Shown: positions 33,300 to 43,141, counted from the first letter of the stretch. The stretch is DNA of 43,141 bases from Muribaculaceae bacterium (GCA_028689665.1 JAQVCR010000018.1:1-43141); one strand, 5' to 3'. Numbers and translations are program-made. Notes: generated by a model from the letters alone, not told the origin.

Positions 33300-34118
33300 T
33301 TATATTAATGAAATTACATCTAAGTCATCGGGAACATAGATGCTCCCGCCAAAATTCTGTGCTATTTCTTTTGTATATAATTCTTTACGTTTTGCTAGAT
33401 TTTTATCTTCTGTGTGATATACAATTAAATTTCTAGCACCTAGCGCTTGAGCTAATAATCCGGCATCGAGTGCTGTGCTATGATGCTTTTCGTATGGCTT
33501 AAATTTATCCTTTTCCGAATATAGACAGAATGATTCACACAGCAGCCAATCGCAGGGGTAGACATAATCTCTACATTTCTCATTATATGGTTCATCGCCA
33601 AGACACACCAGCTTTAAATCGTCGTTTAATATAGCTCTAAAGCCATATTGTAATTTTTTTGTTGATTGAATATCAAAGAAAGTCAATTTGATTCCATTAT
33701 TAAGTATCGCTTTAAACCCATCGTTAATAATTATAAACTTGATCTTTTCGTTTAGCTGTTTTACCTCGCTAGCTTTTAACATTGCCTTACACATAGTTAT
33801 AATTAATTCGGCCACTTCTTGCGATGAATATATATTAAATATTCCGTTATATTTATTGCTATTAATGAGCGATGCTATTTTGCGTATAACCCAAATAGCG
33901 CCCAATAAATGATCGGTGTGTGCGTGGGTGATGAACATATCTCTTATCTTGTCAAAATCTATATTCATACTATCTATATTGGCTAATATTTGATTCCCGC
34001 CACCGGCATCTACTAAGAAATATTCATCTTTCGATTTTATTGCAAAACATGTGTTATAGCATTTAGTTACCATAGCATTTCCTGTGCCTAAGATGTATAG
34101 TTTATCTACAGTTTCCAT
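33300..34118 (-). CDS. Metallo-beta-lactamase-fold hydrolase, RNase Z-like
   Basis: This 272-residue protein has the metal-binding motif THAHTDHLLG (His65, His67, Asp69, His70), a later Asp in CLGDEPYN and the HHSTALDAG and IVYHTEDKN histidine segments, so the two-metal site looks complete. The pattern resembles the RNase Z / arylsulfatase-like branch, but it lacks the long exosite arm of true tRNase Z, so I do not assign tRNA processing. It stands alone between dnaN and the gyrA-TPR operon, with a TAATTTTG box 23 bases before its ATG. Confidence 0.85.
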   Translation of the reverse strand: METVDKLYILGTGNAMVTKCYNTCFAIKSKDEYFLVDAGGGNQILANIDSMNIDFDKIRDMFITHAHTDHLLGAIWVIRKIASLINSNKYNGIFNIYSSQEVAELIITMCKAMLKASEVKQLNEKIKFIIINDGFKAILNNGIKLTFFDIQSTKKLQYGFRAILNDDLKLVCLGDEPYNEKCRDYVYPCDWLLCESFCLYSEKDKFKPYEKHHSTALDAGLLAQALGARNLIVYHTEDKNLAKRKELYTKEIAQNFGGSIYVPDDLDVISLI

Positions 34119-34140
34119 AAAAAGGTATTAATATTTTTCC

Positions 34141-34148
34141 CAAAATTA
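34141..34148 (-). promoter_or_regulatory. Candidate -7 element of the MBL-fold gene
   Basis: Minus-strand TAATTTTG fits TAnnTTTG, immediately after the T run of the TPR-gene terminator. The terminator tail and this promoter nearly overlap. The -33 is not conserved. Confidence 0.35.
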
Positions 34149-34156
34149 CAAAAAAA

Positions 34157-34180
34157 GGTAGATACACTTTTGTACCTACC
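34157..34180 (-). terminator. Terminator of the gyrA-TPR operon
   Basis: In minus-strand RNA a 9-bp stem (34172-34180 with 34157-34165, one G:U) has a 6-base loop and is followed by seven T. It lies 27 bases past the TPR gene stop. Confidence 0.82.
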
Positions 34181-34207
34181 CTTATTATTTATAAAATAAA
34201 GTTTCTT

Positions 34208-35458
34208 TTAATATCCTTTTTCAAGTGCATTAAGTTTTGCTTCATTGCCTAAGAAATAATATATATTCTTTAGTGCATGCTTCACGTCCGAATTTTCAGG
34301 ATCTAGTTGATATGCTTTTTCTAGATAAGGGAGTGCTTTTTCGTATAGAGGATTTAATTCCGATACAATTGCCTTTTGATAAGCGGCACCCGATAGCTTA
34401 TTAATAGCTTCTCTCTTTTGAACTGCCTTATTGAAATAGTAACGTCCTACATCAAATTGTCCTTTTGCATATTCTGGATTCAATTCTAGTGCCTTCATAA
34501 AGTATTCAAAAGCTTTTTCCATATCTTTCTGATTCTCATACAATGAACCTTTCACATTGTAGAATTCGGCATTGGTTGGATTAGCTGCGATTGCTTCATC
34601 TAATAGTTCTGTAGCTTCTTTATACTTTGAATTATTAATATAATCATTAATCATTAATGATATATATTGGTTGTCTTTTGAACCGAAAATTTGATATGCT
34701 TCTTTTGCTAATGCTATGATACCTGCATTATCTTTTAATGCCGCACAGCAAGATATTGCATAATCGAATGCTTCTTTTTTCACATATCCTTTTTTGCGTG
34801 CTGAGGCAAAAGACTCAATTGCGGCCTTATTATCACCAGCCTGCCATGCAGCTATTCCTTGGAAGAATTGTACTTGTCCAATAATAGTATCAGGCAACAC
34901 TGGTGCATTCTTTCCTAAGCAAGAAGCTCCGGGCAATGAAGCAAAGATTCCCCATACTTCGTATGCTTTTTTATATTCTTTTGCTTCATAATAAGTAGAG
35001 CCAATGATATTAAAATCATTAAAGTGTCCTACTATTAGATTTGCCATATCTTTTGAATATTTGGTCTTTACCTTTGGACGACCTTCTTTGTCTAGCTTTA
35101 CTTTGCCTTTTTTATCTACTTCTTGTACAGAATCTAAAGGGAATGCTTTCTTAAACAAGTTATAGCCATCAAGTAAGGCATTGCTCATTTCTAAATCATT
35201 CACTTCTTGTCTTAGCTGTTTCTTACCAAGTAATTGGTCATAATAACCAAATTCAGTTTTACCTGCGACAAAGTATGTGCGAGCATCATCTTTTGTCTCT
35301 ACATCATTAAATGCTGGTTTTAGTTTCGCTCTAGCTGCTTTGTAATCTGGAGTATATCCGCTAATATCTTTATTGACTGCGTCAACAAGATTTTTTTGAG
35401 CTACTGCACTTCCTGATACGAATAAAGCACAAGCTAAAAAAATTGATAAATTTTTCAT
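34208..35458 (-). CDS. Secreted tetratricopeptide-repeat protein
   Basis: This 416-residue protein has a signal peptide (1-20, ending AVA-Q), so it is probably periplasmic. TPR units are clear in the second half, for example AEFYNVKGSLYENQKDMEKA and AFEYFMKALELNPEYAKGQF, with LEKAYQLDPENSDVKHALKN near the end. The first half is helical with less regular repeats. It starts 27 bases after gyrA, an order I recognise from other Bacteroidales, and shares its transcript up to the terminator at 34157. TPR proteins are scaffolds; the partner is unknown. Confidence 0.88.
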   Translation of the reverse strand: MKNLSIFLACALFVSGSAVAQKNLVDAVNKDISGYTPDYKAARAKLKPAFNDVETKDDARTYFVAGKTEFGYYDQLLGKKQLRQEVNDLEMSNALLDGYNLFKKAFPLDSVQEVDKKGKVKLDKEGRPKVKTKYSKDMANLIVGHFNDFNIIGSTYYEAKEYKKAYEVWGIFASLPGASCLGKNAPVLPDTIIGQVQFFQGIAAWQAGDNKAAIESFASARKKGYVKKEAFDYAISCCAALKDNAGIIALAKEAYQIFGSKDNQYISLMINDYINNSKYKEATELLDEAIAANPTNAEFYNVKGSLYENQKDMEKAFEYFMKALELNPEYAKGQFDVGRYYFNKAVQKREAINKLSGAAYQKAIVSELNPLYEKALPYLEKAYQLDPENSDVKHALKNIYYFLGNEAKLNALEKGY

Positions 35459-35485
35459 TTCTTCATTTATTTAGTTAAGTTATTT

Positions 35486-38050
35486 CTATTCTTTTGTATC
35501 TGATTCCTGATTGTCCTCTTTGTTATTTTCTTCCGAGATATTACCTAAATCTTCAACACTTGGGGTTTCGATATCTGTTACATCATCGTCGATATCTTCA
35601 ATTACTTCTTGAGAATCAACTTTACAAACCGATGCTATGTCATCATTACGTTTCTCTAGATTTATCAATCTCACTCCTTGTGTGGCACGTCCCATTATTC
35701 TTGTGTCTTCTACTTTGAGTCGAATTGTTATACCTGATTTGTTTATAATGACTAAGTCGTTGGTATCATTTACATTCTGGATAGCGACTAGTTTACCTGT
35801 TTTATCTGTAACATTAATTGTTTTTACGCCCTTTCCTCCACGATTTGTGATTCGGTAATCCTCTAATGCCGAACGTTTTCCATATCCTTGCTCCGAGATA
35901 ACCATTACATTATCTTCTGTGCCGTTTTTCATACAGATCATTCCGACAATTTCATCATCACCATCATCAAGTGTCATTCCTCTTACTCCGGTTGCATTTC
36001 TACCCATCTCTCTAACCTTGCTTTCATGGAATCGTATTGCGCGTCCATTTCTGTTTGCTAAAATGATTTCAGAATCGCCATCGGTAAGTCTTACTTGTAT
36101 CACTTGGTCGTCTTCGCGTATCGTTATTGCGTTCACACCATTTACTCGTGGTCGTGAATAAGCCTCTAATTTAGTCTTTTTGACAACACCTTTCTTTGTA
36201 CAGAATATTAGATTGTGTGAATTAATATATTCTGTGTCGCCCAATTTCATTACTTTGATGAATGCGTTTACCTTATCGTCTGAGTCTATATTAAGTAGAT
36301 TCTGTATAGCTCTACCCTTCGAGTTTTTAGTCCCTTCAGGAATTTCATAAACCTTCAACCAATAGCAACGTCCTTTTTGGGTAAAGAATAGCATATAATT
36401 ATGCATTGAAGCCGGATAAATATATTCGATAAAGTCTTCGTCTCGGGTATCACTGCCTTTTGCTCCCACTCCGCCTCTGTTCTGAGCTCTAAATTCGGTT
36501 AGTGCTGTTCTCTTTATATATCCTAAATGTGAAATTGTGATAATCATTTCATCATCTGAATAGAAATCTTCAGCATTAAATTCTTCTGATGAATAAACTA
36601 TTTCACTACGACGCTCGTCGCCATATTTTTCTCTTACTTCAATTAATTCGTCTTTTATTAATTGCTTACACACTTCATAGTTATCTAATATGTCATGGTA
36701 GTGTTCTATATTTTTCATCAACTCATCATATTCGGCATGTAGTTTATCTTGAGCTAGACCGGTAAGTTGACCTAATCGCATATCCACAATTGCTTGTGCC
36801 TGAAGATTATCTAATCCAAAACGATTGCAAAGATTTTCTTTCGCTTCGGCAGGACTTGTCGACTCTTTTATTATCCTTACTACCTCATCAATATTATCAG
36901 AGGCTATGATAAGACCTTTTACAATATGAGCTCGTTGCTCTGCCTTACGTAATTCGTATTTAGTACGACGAATCACAACGTCATGACGATGCTCTAAGAA
37001 ATATTTTAATAATTCTTTTAAGTTTAATGTCTGTGGTCGTCCATTTACAAGAGCTATATTATTTACGCTGAATGAACTTTGAAGCTGTGTCATCTTATAT
37101 AGCTTATTAAGGACAACACTGGCATTAGCATCTTTCTTAATATCTATTACTATTTTCAGCCCTTCAAGATGGCTTAAATCTCTAATATCTGAAATTCCTT
37201 CTAGTTTCTTTTCTTCCACTAGATCGGCAATGGATTTTACTAAATCCGATTTTACAACATTATATGGAATCTCTGTGATTATTATAGCCTCATGGTTATC
37301 AATATTTTCTATTTCTGCCCTTGAACGTATCACAATTCTGCCTCGCCCTGTCTCAAAAGCTTCTTTTACACCTGAATAGCCATAAATTAATCCACCTGTT
37401 GGAAAGTCTGGAGCTTTTATGAAGTGCATTAACTCCGGTATCTCCATTTCTGGATTATCAAGCAATGCTATAGATGCATTAATTGCTTCTGTTAGATTAT
37501 GAGGTGGCATATTTGTTGCCATACCGACGGCAATACCTGAAGCACCATTGACTAATAGATTGGGAAATCTTGTAGGCAATACCGATGGCTCTGTTAATGT
37601 ATTATCAAAGTTTGGTTGAAAATCCACCGTATCGGCATCGATATCCTGCATCATCTCTTCTCCCATTTTGCCTAATCGTGCCTCTGTATAACGCATTGCA
37701 GCCGGGCTGTCTCCATCTATCGAGCCAAAGTTTCCTTGTCCATCTACAAGAGGGTATCTCAACGACCAGTTTTGCGCCATTCTAACCATCGCAAAATAAA
37801 CAGAAGAGTCGCCATGTGGGTGATATTTACCTAACACATCACCAACAATACGAGCCGATTTCTTATGGGCTGAAGTTGATGTATTACCTAATTTTTCCAT
37901 ACCAAATAGTACCCTACGATGGACAGGCTTAAAGCCATCTCTAACATCTGGTAGCGCACGAGAAACAATCACCGACATCGAATAGTCGATATACGCTGAT
38001 TTCATTTCATTCTCAATATTGATCTTTAATATTCGATCTTCGTCTAACAT
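35486..38050 (-). CDS. gyrA: DNA gyrase subunit A
   Basis: This 854-residue subunit cuts and rejoins DNA during negative supercoiling. The N-terminus has the winged-helix region with [17 protein letters not shown] and catalytic Tyr121 (AMRYTEARL). A GyrA box variant, QNRGGVG, precedes the C-terminal beta-pinwheel (about 510-815), whose blades contain repeats such as [13 protein letters not shown] and [13 protein letters not shown]. The tail after about 815 is acidic. In the quinolone-resistance region Ser82 is kept, but the position equivalent to E. coli Asp87 is Phe86. It is co-transcribed with the TPR gene and divergent from clpC. Confidence 0.96.
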   Translation of the reverse strand: MLDEDRILKINIENEMKSAYIDYSMSVIVSRALPDVRDGFKPVHRRVLFGMEKLGNTSTSAHKKSARIVGDVLGKYHPHGDSSVYFAMVRMAQNWSLRYPLVDGQGNFGSIDGDSPAAMRYTEARLGKMGEEMMQDIDADTVDFQPNFDNTLTEPSVLPTRFPNLLVNGASGIAVGMATNMPPHNLTEAINASIALLDNPEMEIPELMHFIKAPDFPTGGLIYGYSGVKEAFETGRGRIVIRSRAEIENIDNHEAIIITEIPYNVVKSDLVKSIADLVEEKKLEGISDIRDLSHLEGLKIVIDIKKDANASVVLNKLYKMTQLQSSFSVNNIALVNGRPQTLNLKELLKYFLEHRHDVVIRRTKYELRKAEQRAHIVKGLIIASDNIDEVVRIIKESTSPAEAKENLCNRFGLDNLQAQAIVDMRLGQLTGLAQDKLHAEYDELMKNIEHYHDILDNYEVCKQLIKDELIEVREKYGDERRSEIVYSSEEFNAEDFYSDDEMIITISHLGYIKRTALTEFRAQNRGGVGAKGSDTRDEDFIEYIYPASMHNYMLFFTQKGRCYWLKVYEIPEGTKNSKGRAIQNLLNIDSDDKVNAFIKVMKLGDTEYINSHNLIFCTKKGVVKKTKLEAYSRPRVNGVNAITIREDDQVIQVRLTDGDSEIILANRNGRAIRFHESKVREMGRNATGVRGMTLDDGDDEIVGMICMKNGTEDNVMVISEQGYGKRSALEDYRITNRGGKGVKTINVTDKTGKLVAIQNVNDTNDLVIINKSGITIRLKVEDTRIMGRATQGVRLINLEKRNDDIASVCKVDSQEVIEDIDDDVTDIETPSVEDLGNISEENNKEDNQESDTKE

Positions 38051-38148
38051 TTGTATTGTTTTTTGTATTGAAACATAGTTTAAACACCATAACGCATATT
38101 AACGAAATAATTATCGATAAGTATAATATTATAGTGCATATTATTTTA

Positions 38149-38156
38149 CAAAGATA
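38149..38156 (-). promoter_or_regulatory. Candidate gyrA -7 element
   Basis: Minus-strand TATCTTTG fits TAnnTTTG and lies about 98 bases before the gyrA ATG. The -33 region is T-rich (TTTT). Confidence 0.42.
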
Positions 38157-38269
38157 GCATTTTTCTGTCGAAATAAAATTATTTTATATAAAATACATTT
38201 TTGTTTTCTCACCTATTACTTTTATTTTGGCATAATATTTGTGTGTTAATTATTATTAGCCATTAATTA

Positions 38270-38300
38270 TTGGCTTTAGAATTTTGATTTTATAACTTTG
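38270..38300 (+). promoter_or_regulatory. Candidate clpC promoter
   Basis: TTGG from 38270 (ATTG context) is followed after about 20 bases by TAACTTTG (38293-38300), a full -7 match. The start of transcription would fall near 38305-38307, at or next to the first ATG (38307). No HrcA CIRCE-like inverted repeat is visible. Confidence 0.6.
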
Positions 38301-38306
38301 CAATAA

Positions 38307-40865
38307 ATGAATACATTAAAACAAATCAATATAATGGACGCTCTTTTCTCTTTTGAAGCAACAGATCTTATTCTTGCCGCTCATTCTGAGGCTAAGAAAA
38401 TGCACTTTTCTTCTATTTATCCTGAGCATCTCCTTCTTGCTATCATTAATGACAAAAACGACAAAGCATATAATATTCTAGTTAAACTTAATGTTGCTGT
38501 AACAGAATTAAGAACTTTGCTTGAAGCAGAGCTTACAGATACCCCACAACAAGCCGATTTTTCAAAGTCAATGGCATTGAAGCAAGAGACTGAGGATATT
38601 CTGAATGACGCTTTAAAAGAAGCGAGATTAAGGAAAGAAGTGGTTGCCGACTCTCAACATCTACTTCTTGCTTTAGCTAATGAAAATAATTCTACAAATA
38701 TTTCTAAATATTTAGCTCTCTTTAATGTCAGTGCTAATGATATTTCTTCCGAAATAAAGACAATCAGCACAATTAAAAATGGTGCTAATTTCCCCGACGA
38801 CGATGATGATGACGAAATTTTAGACGACGACTTGTCAAAAAAAGATAGCAAATCGACTACGGCTAAAGATAATTCGCCAAAAAACATTAATACCGACACT
38901 CCGATTCTTGACAAATTCGGTATTGATATGACGCATGCCGCATCTGAAAACAAGCTAGATCCTGTTGTTGGTAGAGAAAAGGAGATTGAACGTGTAGCAC
39001 AGATTATAAGCCGACGTAAAAAGAATAATCCCGTGCTAATTGGCGAACCTGGAGTAGGTAAATCTGCAATTGTCGAAGGATTAGCCCTTCGAATAATTCA
39101 ACGTAAAGTAGCTCGTGTATTATTCAACAAAAGAATTGTATCTTTAGATATGGCATCGGTTGTGGCTGGTACAAAATACAGAGGTCAATTTGAAGAACGA
39201 ATAAAAGCTATTCTCGATGAAATCGCCGCTCACCCCGAAGTAATTCTATTTATTGATGAGATACATACAATTGTGGGTGCTGGTAATTCTACGGGCGCTA
39301 TGGATGCCGCAAATATGCTTAAACCTGCCCTTGCTCGTGGCACAATACAATGTATAGGTGCAACCACGCTCGACGAATATCGTAAAAATATTGAAAAAGA
39401 TGGAGCATTAGAACGTCGTTTCCAAAAGATAATAGTAGAGCCAACTACGGCTGAAGAAACGATACAAATTCTTAACAATATTAAGGGAAAATATGAAGAC
39501 CATCATAATGTAATATATACTCCCGAAGCTATCGAGGCCTGTGTGAAATTAACCGACCGTTACGTTTCAGAAAGAAACTTTCCCGATAAAGCCATTGACG
39601 CTCTCGACGAAGCTGGGTCTAGAGTTCACATTTCTACAATTTCTGTACCTAAAGAGATCGAAGATATTGAAAAGAAAATAGCAGATACTGCCAAAAACAA
39701 GATTAAAGCTGCTAGAGCCCAGAATTTTGAAAGTGCGGCTAATTTCCGTGATTTAGAACAAAATCTCCTTTCCGAATTAGATGACGCAAAAGAACGCTGG
39801 GAAAAAGAGCTTGAGAAAAAGAGAGAAATTGTAAATGCCGACAAAATAGCCGAAGTTGTGGCTATGATGACAGGAGTTCCTGTTAAGCGTATTGCTCAAG
39901 CCGAAGGAATTAGATTGCTTGGTATGAGTGATGAGTTGAAAAGATATATCGTAGGACAGGATAAAGCCATCGATACTATCACTAAGGCTATTCGTCGCAA
40001 CAGAATGGGACTTAAAGATCCTAATCGACCTATCGGAACATTTCTTCTTCTAGGACCTACCGGAGTAGGTAAAACTCACATGGCAAAGAAGCTATCCGAA
40101 TTTTTATTCGATTCTAAAGATGCAATCATTAGAGTCGATATGAGCGAATATATGGAGAAGTTCACTGTTTCGCGACTTGTCGGGGCACCTCCGGGATATG
40201 TAGGTTATGAAGAAGGCGGACAACTCACCGAGAAAGTGAGAAGACACCCCTATTCGGTTGTACTTCTTGATGAAATAGAAAAAGCTCATTCCGACGTTTT
40301 CAATATGCTACTTCAAGTGATGGACGAAGGACGACTTACAGATAGTAATGGAAGAAAAGTAGATTTCAAAAATACTATTATCATTATGACATCTAATGTA
40401 GGTAGTCGCGAATTAAAAGATTTTGGATTAGGCGTAGGATTTAACACGTCAATGCGAGGTAAAGAATATTCTCACAGCGTGCTTCAGAAAGCTTTAAATA
40501 AAACTTTCTCACCCGAATTCCTTAACAGAATAGATGACATAGTGATGTTTGACTCACTAGACAAAGAGTCGATGACTAAAATCATTGATATTGAACTAGC
40601 CGACTTCTTCCATCGTATTAATGAGCTTGGCTATTCTATCGAGATCACCGATAAAGCAAAAGAATTTATTGTCGACAAGGGTTTTGATTCGCAATATGGA
40701 GCTAGACCATTAAAAAGAGCAATTCAACAATACATTGAAGATGAGCTTGCCGATATTCTACTTCGCGGAGAAATTAAACAAAACAGTAAATTAATCATCG
40801 ATTTCTGCAAAGAATCTGACAAAATTACAATATCGGAGAACAGCGATAACACGCTAGCAAACTGA
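38307..40865 (+). CDS. clpC: ATP-dependent Clp protease ATP-binding subunit ClpC
   Basis: This Hsp100 unfoldase feeds proteins into ClpP. From ATG 38307 it has 852 residues; an in-frame ATG at 38334 ([12 protein letters not shown]) gives 843 and suits the promoter position better. Two N-domain repeats (about 12-150) are followed by an acidic linker with six Asp in a row. AAA-1 has Walker A GEPGVGKS, and a middle segment includes a UVR-like [13 protein letters not shown] helix. AAA-2 has Walker A GPTGVGKT and Walker [12 protein letters not shown]. The ClpP-binding tripeptide VGF is in GLGVGFN. The gene is followed by a terminator and then htpG. Confidence 0.93.
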   Translation: MNTLKQINIMDALFSFEATDLILAAHSEAKKMHFSSIYPEHLLLAIINDKNDKAYNILVKLNVAVTELRTLLEAELTDTPQQADFSKSMALKQETEDILNDALKEARLRKEVVADSQHLLLALANENNSTNISKYLALFNVSANDISSEIKTISTIKNGANFPDDDDDDEILDDDLSKKDSKSTTAKDNSPKNINTDTPILDKFGIDMTHAASENKLDPVVGREKEIERVAQIISRRKKNNPVLIGEPGVGKSAIVEGLALRIIQRKVARVLFNKRIVSLDMASVVAGTKYRGQFEERIKAILDEIAAHPEVILFIDEIHTIVGAGNSTGAMDAANMLKPALARGTIQCIGATTLDEYRKNIEKDGALERRFQKIIVEPTTAEETIQILNNIKGKYEDHHNVIYTPEAIEACVKLTDRYVSERNFPDKAIDALDEAGSRVHISTISVPKEIEDIEKKIADTAKNKIKAARAQNFESAANFRDLEQNLLSELDDAKERWEKELEKKREIVNADKIAEVVAMMTGVPVKRIAQAEGIRLLGMSDELKRYIVGQDKAIDTITKAIRRNRMGLKDPNRPIGTFLLLGPTGVGKTHMAKKLSEFLFDSKDAIIRVDMSEYMEKFTVSRLVGAPPGYVGYEEGGQLTEKVRRHPYSVVLLDEIEKAHSDVFNMLLQVMDEGRLTDSNGRKVDFKNTIIIMTSNVGSRELKDFGLGVGFNTSMRGKEYSHSVLQKALNKTFSPEFLNRIDDIVMFDSLDKESMTKIIDIELADFFHRINELGYSIEITDKAKEFIVDKGFDSQYGARPLKRAIQQYIEDELADILLRGEIKQNSKLIIDFCKESDKITISENSDNTLAN

Positions 40866-40898
40866 TACTTGCAATTACATAAGGTATAAAATAGTGAT

Positions 40899-40928
40899 AA
40901 AATGTCATACTTATTAGTATGGCATTTT
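40899..40928 (+). terminator. Terminator between clpC and htpG
   Basis: A 12-bp stem (40899-40910 with 40917-40928) has a 6-base loop TTATTA and a T-rich tail. One pair is U:G in plus-strand RNA but would be A:C on the other strand, which supports plus-strand function. It separates clpC from htpG, which has only a weak promoter match (TTTG at 40930-40933, TAACTAAA at 40953-40960). Confidence 0.72.
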
Positions 40929-40971
40929 ATTTGTATATTATCATAACAGAAATAACTAAAACTAATATATT

Positions 40972-43017
40972 ATGCAAAAAGGCAAAATTGGGGTAACTAC
41001 CGATAATATTTTCCCCGTTATTAAAAAGTTTTTATATAGCGATCATGAAATATTTCTTCGTGAATTAGTTTCTAATGCAATTGATGCAAGCCAAAAGATT
41101 AAAACGCTTTCGTCTGTTGGCGAATTTAAAGGCGAATTAGGTGAACTAAATGTAAAAGTTACTATTGATAAAGATAAAGGAACTCTTACTGTCAGCGACA
41201 ATGGTATAGGAATGACAGCCGAAGATATTGATAAATATATCAATCAAATAGCATTCTCAGGAGCAGAAGAATTTATTAATAAATATAAAGACAACGCTAA
41301 TGCTATAATTGGACACTTCGGACTTGGATTCTACTCAGCATTCATGGTTTCTAAAAAGGTAGAAATTCGCACTCTCTCTTATAAAGAAAGTTCAAAAGCT
41401 GTATCTTGGACATGCGACGGCTCGCCCGAGTTTGAAATGACAGAGATAGAAAAAGACTCTCGCGGTACAGACATAATATTATATATCGACGACGAAAATA
41501 AAGACTTTCTTGAACAATCTAAGATTGACGGACTTCTAAAGAAATATTGTAAATTCTTACCTGTTCCTGTGATTTCAGGAAAAGTACAAGAATGGAAAGA
41601 TGGCAAATATGTTGATACCGACAAAGACAATATAATCAATGCCACTGCCCCTCTATGGACAAAGAAACCTGCCGACTTAACCGATAAAGATTATATAGAT
41701 TTCTATCACGAACTAATGCCGGGACAAGAAGATCCTCTATTCTGGATACACCTTAATGTTGACTTTCCATTTACTCTAACCGGTATTTTATACTTCCCTA
41801 AGATACATTCAAACTTTGATATTAATCGTAATAAAATTCAATTATATTGTAATCAGGTATTCGTTACCGACTCGGTAGAGGGTGTAGTTCCTGAATTTTT
41901 AACTCTTCTTCAAGGGGTAATTGATTCTCCTGATATTCCATTAAATGTATCTCGTTCTTATCTTCAAAGCGATGGAAATGTAAAGAAAATATCTTCACAT
42001 ATCACGAAGAAAGTTGCTTCTCGTCTTGAAGATATTTCCAAGAACAGCCCTAAAGAATTTGAAGAAAAATGGAACGACATTAAAGTATTCATTGAATATG
42101 GAATGCTTACTAATGAGAAATTCTGTGAATCGGCTCTTAAATTCGCTTTACTAGAAAATACCGATAATAAATTCTATAAAATAGAGGATTACAAAAAACT
42201 AATTGAGGGGAATCAGACCGACAAAGAAGGTAATATCGTATTATTATACTCAACCGATAAAGATGCACAATATTCTTACATAAATGCTGCAACAAATAAA
42301 GGTTACGATGTATTATATATGAATGGGCAATTAGATCCTCATATCGTCGGACTTCTTGAAAGCAAAATTGAAAAGAGCAGATTGGTTAGAGTCGACAGCG
42401 ATACTATTGACAACTTAATTAAGAAAGAAGACAATAAAGAGGCTAATATTTCTACATTAGAACGAAATATATCTACTACCCTATTTAAATCGCAAATTCC
42501 GGCTATTGAGAAAAGCGAATTTATTGTTGCATTCCAAGCTCTAACTCCTTCTGATAGTCCTATATTGATTACTCAGAACGAATTTATGAGAAGAATGAAA
42601 GAAATGTCGGCTATGCAACCCGGTATGAATTTCTACGGTGAGCTACCAGATAGCTATAATCTTACGCTTAACACTGAGCACCCTATTGTAAAGAAAGTTA
42701 TTACAAACGCTAATGATGCCATTGGAAACGAAATAAACCCACTCGAAGCTGAATTAGAGGAGGTAAATAAAGACATCGCTAAGCTAAACGATTTAAAGAA
42801 AGACAATAAAGAATTAGGCGACGACGATAAGAAGAAATTGACCGATGCCGAAAGTAAAGCCGAAGAAATTAGAAATAAAGAAAAAGATATTATTTCTAAA
42901 TATGCCGATAATCAAGCTACGGTAAAGCAACTTGTCGATATTGCTCTACTTGGAAACGGGCTACTTAAAGGCGAAGCTCTTAACAACTTCTTGAAGCGTT
43001 CTATAGAATTATTATAA
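40972..43017 (+). CDS. htpG: Molecular chaperone HtpG (bacterial Hsp90)
   Basis: This 681-residue dimeric ATPase assists protein folding. The GHKL ATP site is clear: RELVSNAIDASQKI, DNGIGMTAEDI and GHFGLGFYSAF. The middle domain includes PLWTKKPADLTDKDYIDFYH and the FDINRNKIQLYCNQVFVTD segment, where Arg contributes to ATP hydrolysis. The C-terminal domain carries a charged, coiled-coil-like insertion (about 585-640) rich in K, E and D, which I associate with Bacteroidota HtpG. It follows clpC on the same strand, forming a proteostasis pair, with a terminator after it. Confidence 0.96.
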   Translation: MQKGKIGVTTDNIFPVIKKFLYSDHEIFLRELVSNAIDASQKIKTLSSVGEFKGELGELNVKVTIDKDKGTLTVSDNGIGMTAEDIDKYINQIAFSGAEEFINKYKDNANAIIGHFGLGFYSAFMVSKKVEIRTLSYKESSKAVSWTCDGSPEFEMTEIEKDSRGTDIILYIDDENKDFLEQSKIDGLLKKYCKFLPVPVISGKVQEWKDGKYVDTDKDNIINATAPLWTKKPADLTDKDYIDFYHELMPGQEDPLFWIHLNVDFPFTLTGILYFPKIHSNFDINRNKIQLYCNQVFVTDSVEGVVPEFLTLLQGVIDSPDIPLNVSRSYLQSDGNVKKISSHITKKVASRLEDISKNSPKEFEEKWNDIKVFIEYGMLTNEKFCESALKFALLENTDNKFYKIEDYKKLIEGNQTDKEGNIVLLYSTDKDAQYSYINAATNKGYDVLYMNGQLDPHIVGLLESKIEKSRLVRVDSDTIDNLIKKEDNKEANISTLERNISTTLFKSQIPAIEKSEFIVAFQALTPSDSPILITQNEFMRRMKEMSAMQPGMNFYGELPDSYNLTLNTEHPIVKKVITNANDAIGNEINPLEAELEEVNKDIAKLNDLKKDNKELGDDDKKKLTDAESKAEEIRNKEKDIISKYADNQATVKQLVDIALLGNGLLKGEALNNFLKRSIELL

Positions 43018-43044
43018 CGATAATAATTCTACAACTATGATATG

Positions 43045-43074
43045 AAGGAAAGGAGCTTTAAAGCTCCTTTCCTT
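43045..43074 (+). terminator. Terminator of htpG
   Basis: A perfect inverted repeat (43045-43059 with 43060-43074) can form a 13-bp stem with a TTAA loop and is followed by ATTTTG on the plus strand. It lies 28 bases past the htpG stop and overlaps the stop of a possible minus-strand gene. Confidence 0.85.
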
Positions 43075-43141
43075 ATTTTGTATCACCTTTCTTCGCCATC
43101 ACTGGGACTTCAAAAAGAAAGTAAGAAGTCAATGACAGTCC
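43073..43141 (-). CDS. Possible 3' end of an unidentified convergent gene
   Basis: On the minus strand, 22 codons are open from the window edge to a TAA at 43073-43075, giving a C-terminus ending SYFLFEVPVMAKKGDTK. The residue mix looks protein-like, and the stop abuts the htpG hairpin, as expected for a convergent neighbour. The stretch is short enough to be chance, and I do not recognise the family. Confidence 0.33.
   Translation of the reverse strand, partial: GLSLTSYFLFEVPVMAKKGDTK

Noticed and set aside
33034-33339. 101-codon plus-strand open frame spanning the dnaN promoter region
   Set aside because: Most of it is antisense to dnaN and the MBL-fold gene ends; no family resemblance.
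1-43141. CRISPR array, tRNA, rRNA, insertion sequence or prophage
   Set aside because: No regularly spaced repeats, cloverleaf, transposase, integrase or phage genes were seen on either strand.

Overview
The window is a low-GC chromosomal segment from a member of the Bacteroidota, most likely order Bacteroidales. The assignment rests on four things: family content (DUF4835, DUF5606, a GldB-like lipoprotein, a long NusB, Pit transporter with a fused PhoU-like tail, class II ribonucleotide reductase, 890-residue MalQ with two starch-binding domains); gene order (dnaN-exonuclease-coaBC-DUF4835-recN-rlmB, then nusB-yajC-YbbR-coaE-DUF5606); A/T-rich leaders with no obvious Shine-Dalgarno; and repeated TAnnTTTG boxes, the -7 element of the Bacteroidota primary sigma factor. 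I cannot name the genus. The region looks like core chromosome: I see no insertion sequence, phage, CRISPR array, tRNA or rRNA.

Layout. 219-4595 (minus): PhoB/OmpR-type regulator, histidine kinase and Pit-PhoU transporter in one operon, probably a phosphate-sensing unit, with an 11-bp-period tandem repeat over its promoter. 4710-6988 (minus): SGNH hydrolase plus MBOAT acyltransferase, an O-acylation pair of unknown substrate. 7106-9778: malQ. 9916-12435: nrdJ. 12773-13525 (plus): nitroreductase, convergent with dnaA (13553-14950). 15316-17606 (minus): peptidoglycan amidase and an MCE lipid-transport protein. 17769-22473 (plus): GldB-like lipoprotein, aroE, YeiH-type exporter and comEC, tightly packed.

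22484-33155 is almost all minus strand: NlpC/P60 lipoprotein, DUF5606, coaE, YbbR, yajC, nusB, rlmB, recN, DUF4835, coaBC, DEDDh exonuclease, dnaN. It joins DNA replication and repair (dnaN, exonuclease, recN), coenzyme A synthesis (coaBC, coaE), RNA functions (nusB, rlmB) and Sec-dependent export (yajC). 33300-34118 is a metallo-beta-lactamase-fold hydrolase; 34208-38050 is gyrA followed by a TPR protein. 38307-43017 (plus) holds two proteostasis genes, clpC and htpG. A short minus-strand frame at the right edge may be the 3' end of the next gene.

Most genes are ordinary housekeeping genes. The points most worth a second look are the candidate PhoB-type operator, CoaC active-site substitutions in coaBC, a degenerate C-terminal domain in ComEC, a strong terminator between yajC and the YbbR gene, and a clpC promoter that places the transcription start almost on the annotated ATG. 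I did not find a clearly new biological system. All calls come from reading the sequence and recalling family motifs; no database search was run.
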